Source: CAZOKZ01 sp964580585
GTDB lineage: Bacteria > Sumerlaeota > Sumerlaeia > SLMS01 > JAHLLQ01
Reading direction: 5' to 3'
Assembly: GCA_964580585.1 (NCBI GenBank)
Contig: CAZOKZ010000002.1
Coordinates: 149,501 to 213,500, forward strand
Length of the DNA stretch: 64,000 nucleotides
Positions 27,298 through 34,321 of this stretch are shown here, one piece after another (position 1 is the first letter of the stretch; every line of letters begins with the position of its first letter). Made by a program: the position numbers and the translations under genes. Under the pieces are notes generated by a model. That model was given only the letters and a program-made list of their open reading frames with translations, was not told where the DNA came from and did no database searches.

Positions 27298-28179
27298 ATG
27301 CACATAAGTGGGAATAATGGAATGGCTCGCGCTCTCGAAAACCTTTGTGATACTCTCATTCTAACCGAGCAATGTCGTGAACGATTCCTCCCGCTTGCCA
27401 AAGCGGAGGGAAACGCCCTGCGCGAACGTGGAGTCAGCATGGCGGGTATCAGCCGATTGCATCGTGGGTATGAAGTCTCGCGCATGGCGCCACGCTATCA
27501 TGTGGTGCTCTTCACGGTCGCGGGTGAAGCGATTCTGGAAACGAAACAGGGCAAAGCGAGGATTGAAAAAAACACGATGACGCTGCTTCCAGCGGGCCAT
27601 TCGTACCACTACGCAGCCTCGCGGCGTGGGTGGACCGTGGTTTGGTTTCACCTGCGACAAATTCGCCGATGGCGAAATCGATTGCCGGATATTCCTGAAA
27701 TCCGCCCGATGCCAAACACGCAACGTTTACATCAATTAGCCGAACTCTTTACGGAGGAAACGGGGGACGGACACGAAACCGAGGCTCGGCACCTTGGCGC
27801 GGCATTAGGCAAAGCGCTTGACCGAGTGATGGAAAATGCCCCTACCGAATCTTCATCCTGGGAATTGCAACTTCGGGCGGTGCAACGTGCGGTCGAAGAA
27901 AACCTGGCTTTCGGATGGACGGTGGAGGAATTGGCGCGTCGAGCACACGTTTCGCCTCAACATTTCCACCGTTTAGCGCTCGATCATTGGGACACCCCGC
28001 CACTGCGGATGGTCACGCGGCTGCGAATGGATCACGCGGCGCTTTTGCTCGAGCATACCAGCTTGCGCATCGGCGACATCGCGGGGCTTGTGGGGTATTC
28101 GGACGCGTTTGCGTTCTCGACGGCATTCCGGCGCGAAAAAGGAATTAGTCCCAGAGAAGCGCGGAAATGGGAGAGATAA
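27298..28179 (+). CDS. AraC-family transcriptional regulator
   Basis: About 293 residues. The N-terminal half is a cupin-like ligand domain (VVLFTVAGEAILETKQGK, KNTMTLLPAGHSYHY). The C-terminal 100 residues contain the two AraC helix-turn-helix units: WTVEELARRAHVSPQHFHRL and RIGDIAGLVGYSDAFAFSTAF, followed by the usual EKGISPREARKW. It likely senses a small molecule and acts on its own or the divergent Yip1-like gene 46 bases away. A start at ATG 27322 (MARALEN) is also possible; it would remove eight residues. The stop lies close to the tail of the first toxin gene (opposite strand). Confidence 0.88.
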   Translation: MHISGNNGMARALENLCDTLILTEQCRERFLPLAKAEGNALRERGVSMAGISRLHRGYEVSRMAPRYHVVLFTVAGEAILETKQGKARIEKNTMTLLPAGHSYHYAASRRGWTVVWFHLRQIRRWRNRLPDIPEIRPMPNTQRLHQLAELFTEETGDGHETEARHLGAALGKALDRVMENAPTESSSWELQLRAVQRAVEENLAFGWTVEELARRAHVSPQHFHRLALDHWDTPPLRMVTRLRMDHAALLLEHTSLRIGDIAGLVGYSDAFAFSTAFRREKGISPREARKWER

Positions 28180-28183
28180 TTCG

Positions 28184-28480
28184 CTATCCTATTTTTCTCG
28201 TTTTCCAATAGTCTGGTTCACGATGCAAATGCATGACCGCCAAAATATAAAGTTCCCGGTCGTCCACCCTGTACAGAACTCCATATGGAAATCTTTGAGA
28301 CAGTGCACGTCGGATTTCACCATCGATGATTGGCCATGCCATGGGAAAAGCGCTCACGCGTTGTATTACCGCGCGAATTTCCAAGGCAAAATCATATCCC
28401 AAACCCGTCTGACTGGCTTCATAATAGTCAATGGTTTGAAGGAATTCTGTTTCGGCTTCCGGGTGAAAGAAAATATTCAC
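28184..28480 (-). CDS. ParE/RelE-type toxin, pair 1
   Basis: 98 residues of the RelE/ParE superfamily. The start FFHPEAETEFLQTIDYYE, the GLGYDFALEIRAVIQRV helix, the ALSQRFPYGVLYRVDDRE strand pair and the closing LYILAVMHLHREPDYWKTR are the normal order of the fold. It would inhibit gyrase (ParE type) or cleave mRNA (RelE type); sequence does not decide. The start overlaps the antitoxin stop in an ATGA. Nearly tail to tail with the AraC gene. Confidence 0.88.
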   Translation of the reverse strand: MNIFFHPEAETEFLQTIDYYEASQTGLGYDFALEIRAVIQRVSAFPMAWPIIDGEIRRALSQRFPYGVLYRVDDRELYILAVMHLHREPDYWKTRKIG

Positions 28481-28701
28481 TGTTCAAATCGTTTTAGGAT
28501 TTTAGTGAACACTTCCTCGGCGGGAACGGCTTGCGTTTGCCCGGAACGAAGTTGTTCGAGGCGTTCGCGGGCCACGGCAGTCCATTGCCGGTCGATGTCG
28601 GACTCGGGCACGTTCAGCGAGCGCAGTACGGCATCAGCTATTTGGGCGCGTTCTTCCACCGGCAGGGAAATGGCTTCGGCAATCAGGTCTTTGGCGTTCA
28701 T
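28477..28701 (-). CDS. addiction-module antitoxin, pair 1
   Basis: 74 residues. AKDLIAEAISLPVEERAQIAD and the downstream VPESDIDRQW are typical of the small antitoxin family 'putative addiction module component' that accompanies ParE/RelE toxins. ATG 28701 starts the protein; an earlier TTG would add 16 residues not seen in relatives. Antitoxin precedes toxin and overlaps it by four bases, the common arrangement for autoregulated modules. Confidence 0.85.
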   Translation of the reverse strand: MNAKDLIAEAISLPVEERAQIADAVLRSLNVPESDIDRQWTAVARERLEQLRSGQTQAVPAEEVFTKILKRFEQ

Positions 28702-29091
28702 GGCGTTTGCCTCGAAGTCAGATTGATCGATTTCTATGCGCAACCCCACTGCTGATCAATCCAATTCAGTAAAATCCCAAATACGGTCAGGAACTTCTGA
28801 AGCTTCCAAGATCGAGGTGCGCATCGAAGCGCTGGAAATCGCGCCGGAACAGCTTATTGATCTTCATAAGAACGATTGTCGTCGCGTTTGGTGAGCGTGA
28901 TTTGATCGGAAGACACGGTGGATTTGCTGATATTTTGCCCTTTCAGGGCTTGGTAAACAATCGTCTCAACCCTAGGGCTGCGCGCTTCGCGCTCTGCCCC
29001 AGGCTAAGGAATCGCGCCCCGTTGGGGCGATAAACGTTGCCAGTTGTCGAAATTCGCACACTGAAAATGACGTAAACTTTTTCTGTGAAGA
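28702..29091. other. 390-bp interval between the two toxin-antitoxin pairs
   Basis: No intact gene. It holds a 40-bp stretch (28811-28850) nearly matching part of ribE in the same reading frame (see findings) and a structured repeat copy (28937-29034). The rest has no recognisable content. Confidence 0.5.
28937..29034. repeat. structured CTTTCAG/GCCCC repeat, copy 1
   Basis: Three hairpins in a row: GCCCTTTCAGGGC (28937-28949); a G+C-rich stem spanning about 28970-29003 that contains the 26-base block 28980-29005 identical to 34027-34052; and GCCCCGTTGGGGC around 29016-29028. Order and spacing are the same as in the 34-kb copy. Confidence 0.75.
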
Positions 29092-29385
29092 TCAATCAGA
29101 TAACCGGGACCGCGTCCAGGATGGATTCCGCCGACAATCCAAGACGGCATAAACTCTAACGATCTCGTTTTCGATTCGATAGTAGGCGGCAAAGGGAAAA
29201 CGCTTGGAGAGAAGCCGATGATAGCCGCAATAAACGGAATGAATTCCGGCGTACAATTGTAACGAGTCAATGTCGGAAAAAAGAGAATCGAGAAAGTAAT
29301 CGCCGAGCCCTTTTCCCTGCCCTTCATAGAAGCGATAGCCCTCGACAAGGTCTCGTTGGGCCTCGTCAAGAATTTGCACTCTCAT
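29092..29385 (-). CDS. ParE/RelE-type toxin, pair 2
   Basis: 97 residues. RVQILDEAQRDLVEGYRFYEGQ, the helix GLGDYFLDSLFSDIDSL, the strand pair LSKRFPFAAYYRIENEIVRVY (in pieces) and the end VLDCRRNPSW match RelE/ParE toxins. It is distant from the toxin of pair 1 but shares the YRFYE/YDYYE start and the FP..YYRI core. The ATG overlaps the antitoxin stop by four bases. Two such pairs within 1.4 kb suggest a small accessory hotspot. Confidence 0.87.
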   Translation of the reverse strand: MRVQILDEAQRDLVEGYRFYEGQGKGLGDYFLDSLFSDIDSLQLYAGIHSVYCGYHRLLSKRFPFAAYYRIENEIVRVYAVLDCRRNPSWTRSRLSD

Positions 29386-29600
29386 TGCGTGGCATCCCGG
29401 ATGTTCTGCTTCGCTTTCGTCCAGTCGATAAATGCAGAGGAACCATCCTCAACCTGCCTCTGGCGTTCCTCAAGGATACTGCCATGCCAGTCAGGAGACG
29501 GAACGTTCTCGGATGTGCGACATAAGTCTTCCCAAATATCCTCTAGTGCGAGAAGCTTTTCTTCTGTTGTCATTTTATCGAGTGGTAAAGTCAACTTCAT
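29382..29600 (-). CDS. addiction-module antitoxin, pair 2
   Basis: 72 residues. The start KLTLPLDKMTTEEKLLALEDIW with the closing WTKAKQNIRD resembles small antitoxins of the addiction-module component family. ATG 29600 is supported by GGAGAG a few bases upstream; an earlier TTG adds five residues. Antitoxin first, toxin second, four-base overlap. Confidence 0.83.
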   Translation of the reverse strand: MKLTLPLDKMTTEEKLLALEDIWEDLCRTSENVPSPDWHGSILEERQRQVEDGSSAFIDWTKAKQNIRDATQ

Positions 29601-29730
29601 GAGACTCTCCTTCAATTCCTGCCATCTGATAGTATCTATCTTAGGCGGATAATCAGGGACTCTGCAATCATGATTTTAATCCTCTTACGCCCGCCGCCAT
29701 CGGTACTTCACTACTTATCCTGAGTAGAGA

Positions 29731-29797
29731 AGGAGAACGGGCATCTTGCCCGTTCCAAGCGATTTTCATCAAAACGGGCGGGGACGCCCGTTCTCCT
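29731..29797. repeat. GAACGGGC inverted repeat
   Basis: The arms AGGAGAACGGGC (29731-29742) and GCCCGTTCTCCT (29786-29797) are exact reverse complements around a 43-base centre. Each arm also belongs to a smaller hairpin: the ACGGGC run near 29736 pairs with a GCCCGT run near 29748, and 29773-29782 pairs with 29783-29792. It lies upstream of ribE and looks like a mobile palindromic intergenic unit. Confidence 0.7.
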
Positions 29798-29877
29798 TTC
29801 ATGCTCCCCCAACACTCCCATTGCCATCCCTCTCCCCCATCGCACTGAATGCCTCGACTTGAATTCGGGAGAATTGT

Positions 29878-30531
29878 ATGTTCACCGGTCTGATTGAATG
29901 TATGGGGACGGTGGTGGCGGTGCGCGAGCGCGGCTCGGGGGTCGAAGTTCGCATCGAGGCGCCGGAAATCGCGCCGGAACTCTCGCGCGGCGAAAGCGTT
30001 GCAGTCGATGGCTGTTGCTTGACGGTCGAGACGTTCGACGCGGGCGGGTTTACGATGTTTGCGTCGCCGGAAACGATGCGCAAGACGGCGCTGGGCGACC
30101 GTAAACCGGGCAGCCGCGTGAATCTGGAGCGCGCACTGGCATTCGGCGCGCGGCTCGGCGGACACTTGGTTTCGGGCCATGTCGATACGACGGGGCGGTT
30201 TCGCTCGGCGCGTGCCACGGGCGAGGCCTGGGAGGTCTGGATCGAAGCGCCCGAATCGATTCTGCGCCAGAGCATTGCGAAGGGCTCGGTGGCGGTGGAC
30301 GGAATTAGCCTGACGATCGTCGATCTGACGGACGAGGCGTTTTCGCTGTGGATCATTCCAGAGACTTGGGAACGCACGACGTTGGCGCTACGTGCACCGG
30401 GCGACCGGGTGAATCTGGAAAGCGATCTGATCGGCAAGTACGTTGGGCGGTATCTGGAGGGGCTGGGGGGCGGTGGCGCGGAGCGTGATAAGCAGCTTCG
30501 CGAGGTTTGGGAGCGGTTCAATTCCGTTTAG
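29878..30531 (+). CDS. ribE: riboflavin synthase, alpha chain
   Basis: 217 residues, correct length. Two lumazine-binding half-domains: MFTGLIECMGTVVAV and VSVDG-like SVAVDGCCLTVETF with ASPETMRKT in the first; HLVSGHVDTTGR, GSVAVDGISLTIVDL and IIPETWERTTL in the second. It joins two 6,7-dimethyl-8-ribityllumazine molecules into riboflavin in the cytoplasm. The His of SGHVD and the Ser/Asp positions of the active site are present. The gene stands alone: no ribBA, ribH or ribD near it, and no FMN riboswitch is visible upstream. GC content of the gene is distinctly higher than its surroundings. Confidence 0.95.
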   Translation: MFTGLIECMGTVVAVRERGSGVEVRIEAPEIAPELSRGESVAVDGCCLTVETFDAGGFTMFASPETMRKTALGDRKPGSRVNLERALAFGARLGGHLVSGHVDTTGRFRSARATGEAWEVWIEAPESILRQSIAKGSVAVDGISLTIVDLTDEAFSLWIIPETWERTTLALRAPGDRVNLESDLIGKYVGRYLEGLGGGGAERDKQLREVWERFNSV

Positions 30532-30750
30532 ACCGAAAAAAAAGAGGCGAGGGTGGCCCTTTTTCGTGGAAACCGCAACATTGGTGGGGGTCTAATCGGT
30601 TTCACCTTGACTGGATTGCTCCGGAGTCGGGAAAAAAATGCGAATATCGCGGTGGGATTCAGTTGTTTTGACATGCAACTTGCGATAGGTTTACGTCGTT
30701 TTGTCGAATAAGGCCCCCATGGTGGAGAGAATCAAAAGGATCTGTTTGTT
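30532..30750. promoter_or_regulatory. putative ftsH promoter region
   Basis: Contains a TTGACA box at 30668-30673, but the hexamer 17 bases on (TTACGT) is a poor -10. The ribosome site AAAGGA lies about ten bases before ATG 30751. No operator is recognised. Confidence 0.3.
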
Positions 30751-32784
30751 ATGAATAGCTTAAAATCGGCTGTAATATGGATCGTCATCTTCGTGGTGTG
30801 TATCGTTTTGGCCATGCAGGTGTTGAGCCGTGACGTGCCCATGGAACTTGGCATTTTGGAATTTTACAAAGTCGCCGAAGTCAATCAGCTGAAGGACGAC
30901 AATGGGAATACGACGGGCAACAGCGCTTTCAAGGGCGAAGTTAAGGACACAGGCGGCAAGATCGAAGGTAAAATCCTGAGCACGGCTACGTTGCCGAAGT
31001 CGGTGACAGCCAAGCGCGATAAACTGCCGGGAACGCATCAACCGGAGGATCCGGTTCCCTTTGTGGTGAAATATCTCAACGGCCAGGAAGACGAAGTATT
31101 GCTGGCGATGCAGGCATACGGTGTGACGGATTACAATGGTTCGCCACAATCGACGATGCTGACGCAACTCGCGATCACGGTGCTGATTCCGGTGCTGATT
31201 ATCGTGGCATTGTGGATGCTTTTCGTGCGCCAGGTACAAAGCAGCGGCAACAAGGCGATGTCGTTCGGCAAATCACGCGCGAAATTGATCGCCGAGGGCC
31301 AGGTGAAGGTTTCGTTCGAGGACGTGGCGGGCGTGGACGAGGCGAAGGAAGAGTTGTGCGAGGTTGTAGATTTCCTGAAAGACCCGAAGAAATTCAGCCG
31401 CCTGGGCGGGAAAATTCCGAAAGGCGTGTTGCTGTACGGTCCTCCCGGAACGGGCAAGACGCTGCTGGCGAAAGCCGTCGCGGGTGAAGCGAACGTGCCG
31501 TTTTTCTCGATTTCCGGCTCGGACTTTGTGGAAATGTTCGTCGGTGTCGGCGCCAGTCGCGTGCGTGATCTGTTCGAGCAGGCCAAGAAGAGCAAACCGT
31601 GCCTGATTTTCATCGATGAAATCGACGCGGTGGGCCGTCATCGTTTTGCCGGCATTGGCGGCGGACACGACGAACGCGAACAGACGTTGAACCAGTTGCT
31701 GGTCGAGATGGACGGTTTTGCCACGAACGAAGGTGTGATCCTGATCGCAGCCACCAACCGCCCGGACGTTCTCGACCCGGCGCTGCTGCGTCCAGGCCGT
31801 TTCGATCGTCAGATTGCCGTGGATTATCCGGACGTCGAAGGGCGCTCGCGCATCTTGAAGGTTCATGCGAAGAACGTGAAATTGGCCCCGGACGTGGAAC
31901 TGGTTTCTATCGCCAAGGGAACGCCAGGATTCAGCGGTGCGGACCTTGCCAATATTATCAACGAAGCTGCGTTGCTCGCGGCACGTGGCAACAAGACGAC
32001 TATCGAACAAGACGATCTGGAAGAAGCGAAAGATCGCGTGATGATGGGTCCCGAACGCCGGAGTTTACGTATTACAGATGACGAAAAGCGTAAGACGGCA
32101 ATTCACGAAGCGGGTCACGCTATTGCAGCGCACTTCACCCCGGGCGCCGATCCGGTACACAAAATTACGATTATTCCCCGTGGTCGCAGCCTTGGCCTGA
32201 CCTCCATGCTTCCGTCCGAGGAAAAACACAGCCAGACCAAGAGCGAACTCAAGGCGCACATGGTCGTGTTTCTGGGTGGTATGATGGCGGAAAGAATTGT
32301 CCTGGGCGAAACGGCCACGGGCGTCAGCAACGATCTGCAACGTCTGACCGCGATGGCACGTCGGATGATTTGCGAATTCGGCATGAGTGATCGTCTTGGT
32401 CCACGTACATTCGGCGAAGCGCGCTCGAACGTCTTCCTGGGCCGCGATATGGGCAACGAAGGCCGCGATTACGGCGAAGAAGTCGCCCAGATCATCGATG
32501 CAGAAGTCAAATCGTTGATCGATGAAGCGAACGCTCACGCGGAACGGATTCTGAGCGAACAACGCGAATTGCTTGATCGCGTGACGACGGCACTGATTGA
32601 ACGTGAAACGATCGACGCCGAAGAATTCCGTCTTCTGATTGAAGGAGAAACGTTGCCGCCGTTGTTCAAGAAGGGCGATAACGACGAAAAGAAACAACCA
32701 CCGAAAGAAGACGAGGCAAAGGCGAAAAAAACGCCGCCCCGCATCAGCGATTTCCTCGATAACCCACGACAGGTTCCCAGTTAA
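30751..32784 (+). CDS. ftsH: ATP-dependent zinc metalloprotease FtsH
   Basis: 677 residues. Two membrane segments (about 6-24 and 140-159) enclose a periplasmic loop. The AAA module has Walker A GPPGTGKT (230-237), Walker B CLIFIDEID (284-292) and the second-region block ATNRPDVLDPALLRPGRFD. The zinc protease motif is HEAGH (452-456). The last 40 residues are charged and proline-rich. FtsH degrades unneeded membrane and cytosolic proteins at the inner membrane. Its stop overlaps the next start (TAATG), so the TPR protein and microprotein downstream are likely co-transcribed and translationally coupled. Confidence 0.96.
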   Translation: MNSLKSAVIWIVIFVVCIVLAMQVLSRDVPMELGILEFYKVAEVNQLKDDNGNTTGNSAFKGEVKDTGGKIEGKILSTATLPKSVTAKRDKLPGTHQPEDPVPFVVKYLNGQEDEVLLAMQAYGVTDYNGSPQSTMLTQLAITVLIPVLIIVALWMLFVRQVQSSGNKAMSFGKSRAKLIAEGQVKVSFEDVAGVDEAKEELCEVVDFLKDPKKFSRLGGKIPKGVLLYGPPGTGKTLLAKAVAGEANVPFFSISGSDFVEMFVGVGASRVRDLFEQAKKSKPCLIFIDEIDAVGRHRFAGIGGGHDEREQTLNQLLVEMDGFATNEGVILIAATNRPDVLDPALLRPGRFDRQIAVDYPDVEGRSRILKVHAKNVKLAPDVELVSIAKGTPGFSGADLANIINEAALLAARGNKTTIEQDDLEEAKDRVMMGPERRSLRITDDEKRKTAIHEAGHAIAAHFTPGADPVHKITIIPRGRSLGLTSMLPSEEKHSQTKSELKAHMVVFLGGMMAERIVLGETATGVSNDLQRLTAMARRMICEFGMSDRLGPRTFGEARSNVFLGRDMGNEGRDYGEEVAQIIDAEVKSLIDEANAHAERILSEQRELLDRVTTALIERETIDAEEFRLLIEGETLPPLFKKGDNDEKKQPPKEDEAKAKKTPPRISDFLDNPRQVPS

Positions 32785-33698
32785 TGGATTCCTCCCCGAA
32801 AACACTCGAAAATTCCCCCCTGCTCGTTTTGCGAGCGGGGGTTTTCCTATTGGTCGCAGGCGCATTATTGCCTTCAACTACACCTGCCGAAGGCTTGCGT
32901 CTTTCGGACGTCCTAACAACACAGACGATGAACTTGAATCCTCAAGAGGGGTTGGTGCGTGGTGAGTTCGCTCGTCGTTTAGTGGACGATTTACGGGCCG
33001 ATTTGGAAGCTAAACGCCTTAAAGGGCTGGAGGAAAAGACGGACAAACTACTCGCTCGACTGGCACCGGAAGACGCAGCGGTTGCAGACACGATGTACCT
33101 GCGAGTTCAGATTTTATCAGCCCTTGGCAAGCACCACCAGGCGCTGATTAGCGTTCAGGAATACCTGGAAACCTATCCAGACGGCGCGGATCGATTTGCC
33201 GCCTTGGGTATGGTAGCCAAAGCCAATTTAGAAAAAGGCGATTGGTCCGAAGCGTACCGAATTTATCATCAGTTGGCCAAGGATTGCCCCGCATCGGAAT
33301 TGCACGACGCTCTTGGTATTGATGGCACCTGGAATGCCGTCGAAGTCATGATCAACGAAGGCGACGGCAAATCGGCGCGACGCGTTCTGGAGGCAATTCC
33401 CGAACGAAAAATGACACGCGGTGTACAGTCGCTTTACACGTACTGGAGGACGGAATCGCTCCTGGCCGAGGACGATTCAAACGTTCCTTTCCCACCACGT
33501 TTGGATGAAAACGACCCGCTTTATCCGTCCGTGGAATTACGCCGTGCGATGTTGTTTGAATTACGCGGGGTCGGGCATTTTGCGGCGCCAATTTACCAGG
33601 AACTCGGTTGGGCTCGCGAAAAGCTCTCGCCCGCTGAACAAACCGTGCTGGAAACGCGTATCCAAGCGCGCGAGAAACGTTTTTCGGGAATGCCATGA
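32784..33698 (+). CDS. exported TPR-like protein in the ftsH unit
   Basis: 304 residues. A hydrophobic N-terminal segment (LVLRAGVFLLVAGALLPS) is a signal peptide or anchor, with a likely cut near TPAEG. TPR-like helices follow (ALGKHHQALISVQEYLETYP, LEKGDWSEAYRIYHQLAKD). The protein is otherwise unassigned. Its ATG overlaps the ftsH stop (TAATG) and its own stop overlaps the start of a 40-codon membrane gene (ATGA), so three genes are packed together. A role as an FtsH partner or adaptor in the periplasm is inference only. Confidence 0.75.
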   Translation: MDSSPKTLENSPLLVLRAGVFLLVAGALLPSTTPAEGLRLSDVLTTQTMNLNPQEGLVRGEFARRLVDDLRADLEAKRLKGLEEKTDKLLARLAPEDAAVADTMYLRVQILSALGKHHQALISVQEYLETYPDGADRFAALGMVAKANLEKGDWSEAYRIYHQLAKDCPASELHDALGIDGTWNAVEVMINEGDGKSARRVLEAIPERKMTRGVQSLYTYWRTESLLAEDDSNVPFPPRLDENDPLYPSVELRRAMLFELRGVGHFAAPIYQELGWAREKLSPAEQTVLETRIQAREKRFSGMP

Positions 33699-33817
33699 TT
33701 TTTTTAGAAGGTTTATCAACTGTTGGGACGAATTACTTTCTTGGGAGCATGTGTGTCGTCGTATTGCTTGTCGCCATTATTTTACTCTTCATCCTTGTAC
33801 GCGTTTTCAGAGAGTAG
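33695..33817 (+). CDS. 40-residue single-pass membrane microprotein
   Basis: A short gene, ATG 33695 to TAG 33817, starting inside the stop of the TPR gene (ATGA). The product has a polar N-terminus of about 18 residues, one strong membrane helix (MCVVVLLVAIILLFILV) and a short basic tail RVFRE, so a Nin-Cin or Nout-Cin orientation is plausible, the positive-inside rule favouring Cin. Its position directly after ftsH and a TPR gene, with overlapping stops and starts, resembles microproteins that bind membrane protease complexes. No homologue is known to me; the overlap and the clear helix are the evidence. Confidence 0.6.
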   Translation: MIFLEGLSTVGTNYFLGSMCVVVLLVAIILLFILVRVFRE

Positions 33818-33874
33818 AGCGTCTATTTTTCTGCTACACTGAAATTATTGGATTGTACGTTTCAGTTTTAAAGT
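33818..33874. other. short A+T-rich gap before the repeat
   Basis: Follows the microprotein stop. No gene or terminator with a U-run is recognised in it. Confidence 0.3.
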
Positions 33875-33950
33875 CCCAAAGGGGCGAAGCATATCAGCCT
33901 GGGGCGCAGCCCCAGGAAATCGATTTTTCTTTACCAAGCTCTGAAAGAGC
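33875..33950. repeat. structured CTTTCAG/GCCCC repeat, inverted copy
   Basis: The same unit as the copies at 28.9 and 34.0 kb but in reverse orientation: CCCAAAGGGG near 33875, a CCTGGGGC/GCCCCAGG hairpin at 33898-33916 and GCTCTGAAAGAGC (33938-33950), the reverse complement of GC-T-CTTTCAG-A-GC. It lacks the GCGCGCTTCGCGC insert of the other two copies. Confidence 0.65.
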
Positions 33951-33983
33951 GAAATAGAAATGGCTCTGCAAAGGAAATATTTC

Positions 33984-34078
33984 GCACTTTCAGTGCTCGG
34001 TTGATCTTCTATTGTCACCTGGGGCGGCGCGCTTCGCGCTCTGCCCCAGGCTGGTTTATGTCGCCCCATTGGGGCTTA
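33984..34078. repeat. structured CTTTCAG/GCCCC repeat, copy 2
   Basis: GCACTTTCAGTGC (33984-33996), the CCTGGGGC...GCCCCAGG hairpin at 34018-34050 with the 26-base block shared with copy 1, and GCCCCATTGGGGC near 34063-34075. Together with the inverted copy just upstream it forms a head-to-head palindrome of about 200 bp. Confidence 0.75.
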
Positions 34079-34321
34079 TTATTAGCGGGTTTGGTTTTGC
34101 GAGAACATTTATCGTGACAAAGTGAAGATCATACTTCGAGGAGTAGAATGCTTGGCGTTCATGATAAAGATGTTCCTCACTGTACGCAAATCGAAGAAAT
34201 GAAGCGTCTTAGATACGGGGAGTCGTTTGGGATTTCTCAAACGAGGTTGATTGTTTATTGCCCTGGGAGGGAAATCTGTCGAAAGATTCGACTGACTTAA
34301 AATCACTTCGAGGCGCTTCCC
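34079..34321. other. leader of the pilT-like gene
   Basis: No convincing gene. A 50-codon frame at 34148-34300 with a GAGG box exists but its product has no recognisable character. Confidence 0.3.

Noticed and set aside
29616..29877. FMN riboswitch upstream of ribE
   Set aside because: None of the conserved riboswitch core blocks are present; only the palindromic repeat is.
30668..30696. Consensus promoter for ftsH
   Set aside because: The TTGACA box is good but the sequence at the -10 distance does not resemble TATAAT; kept only as a low-confidence region.
34148..34300. 50-codon frame with a GAGG box upstream of pilT
   Set aside because: The translation has no membrane segment, motif or compositional bias that suggests a gene; it lies in a repeat-bearing leader.
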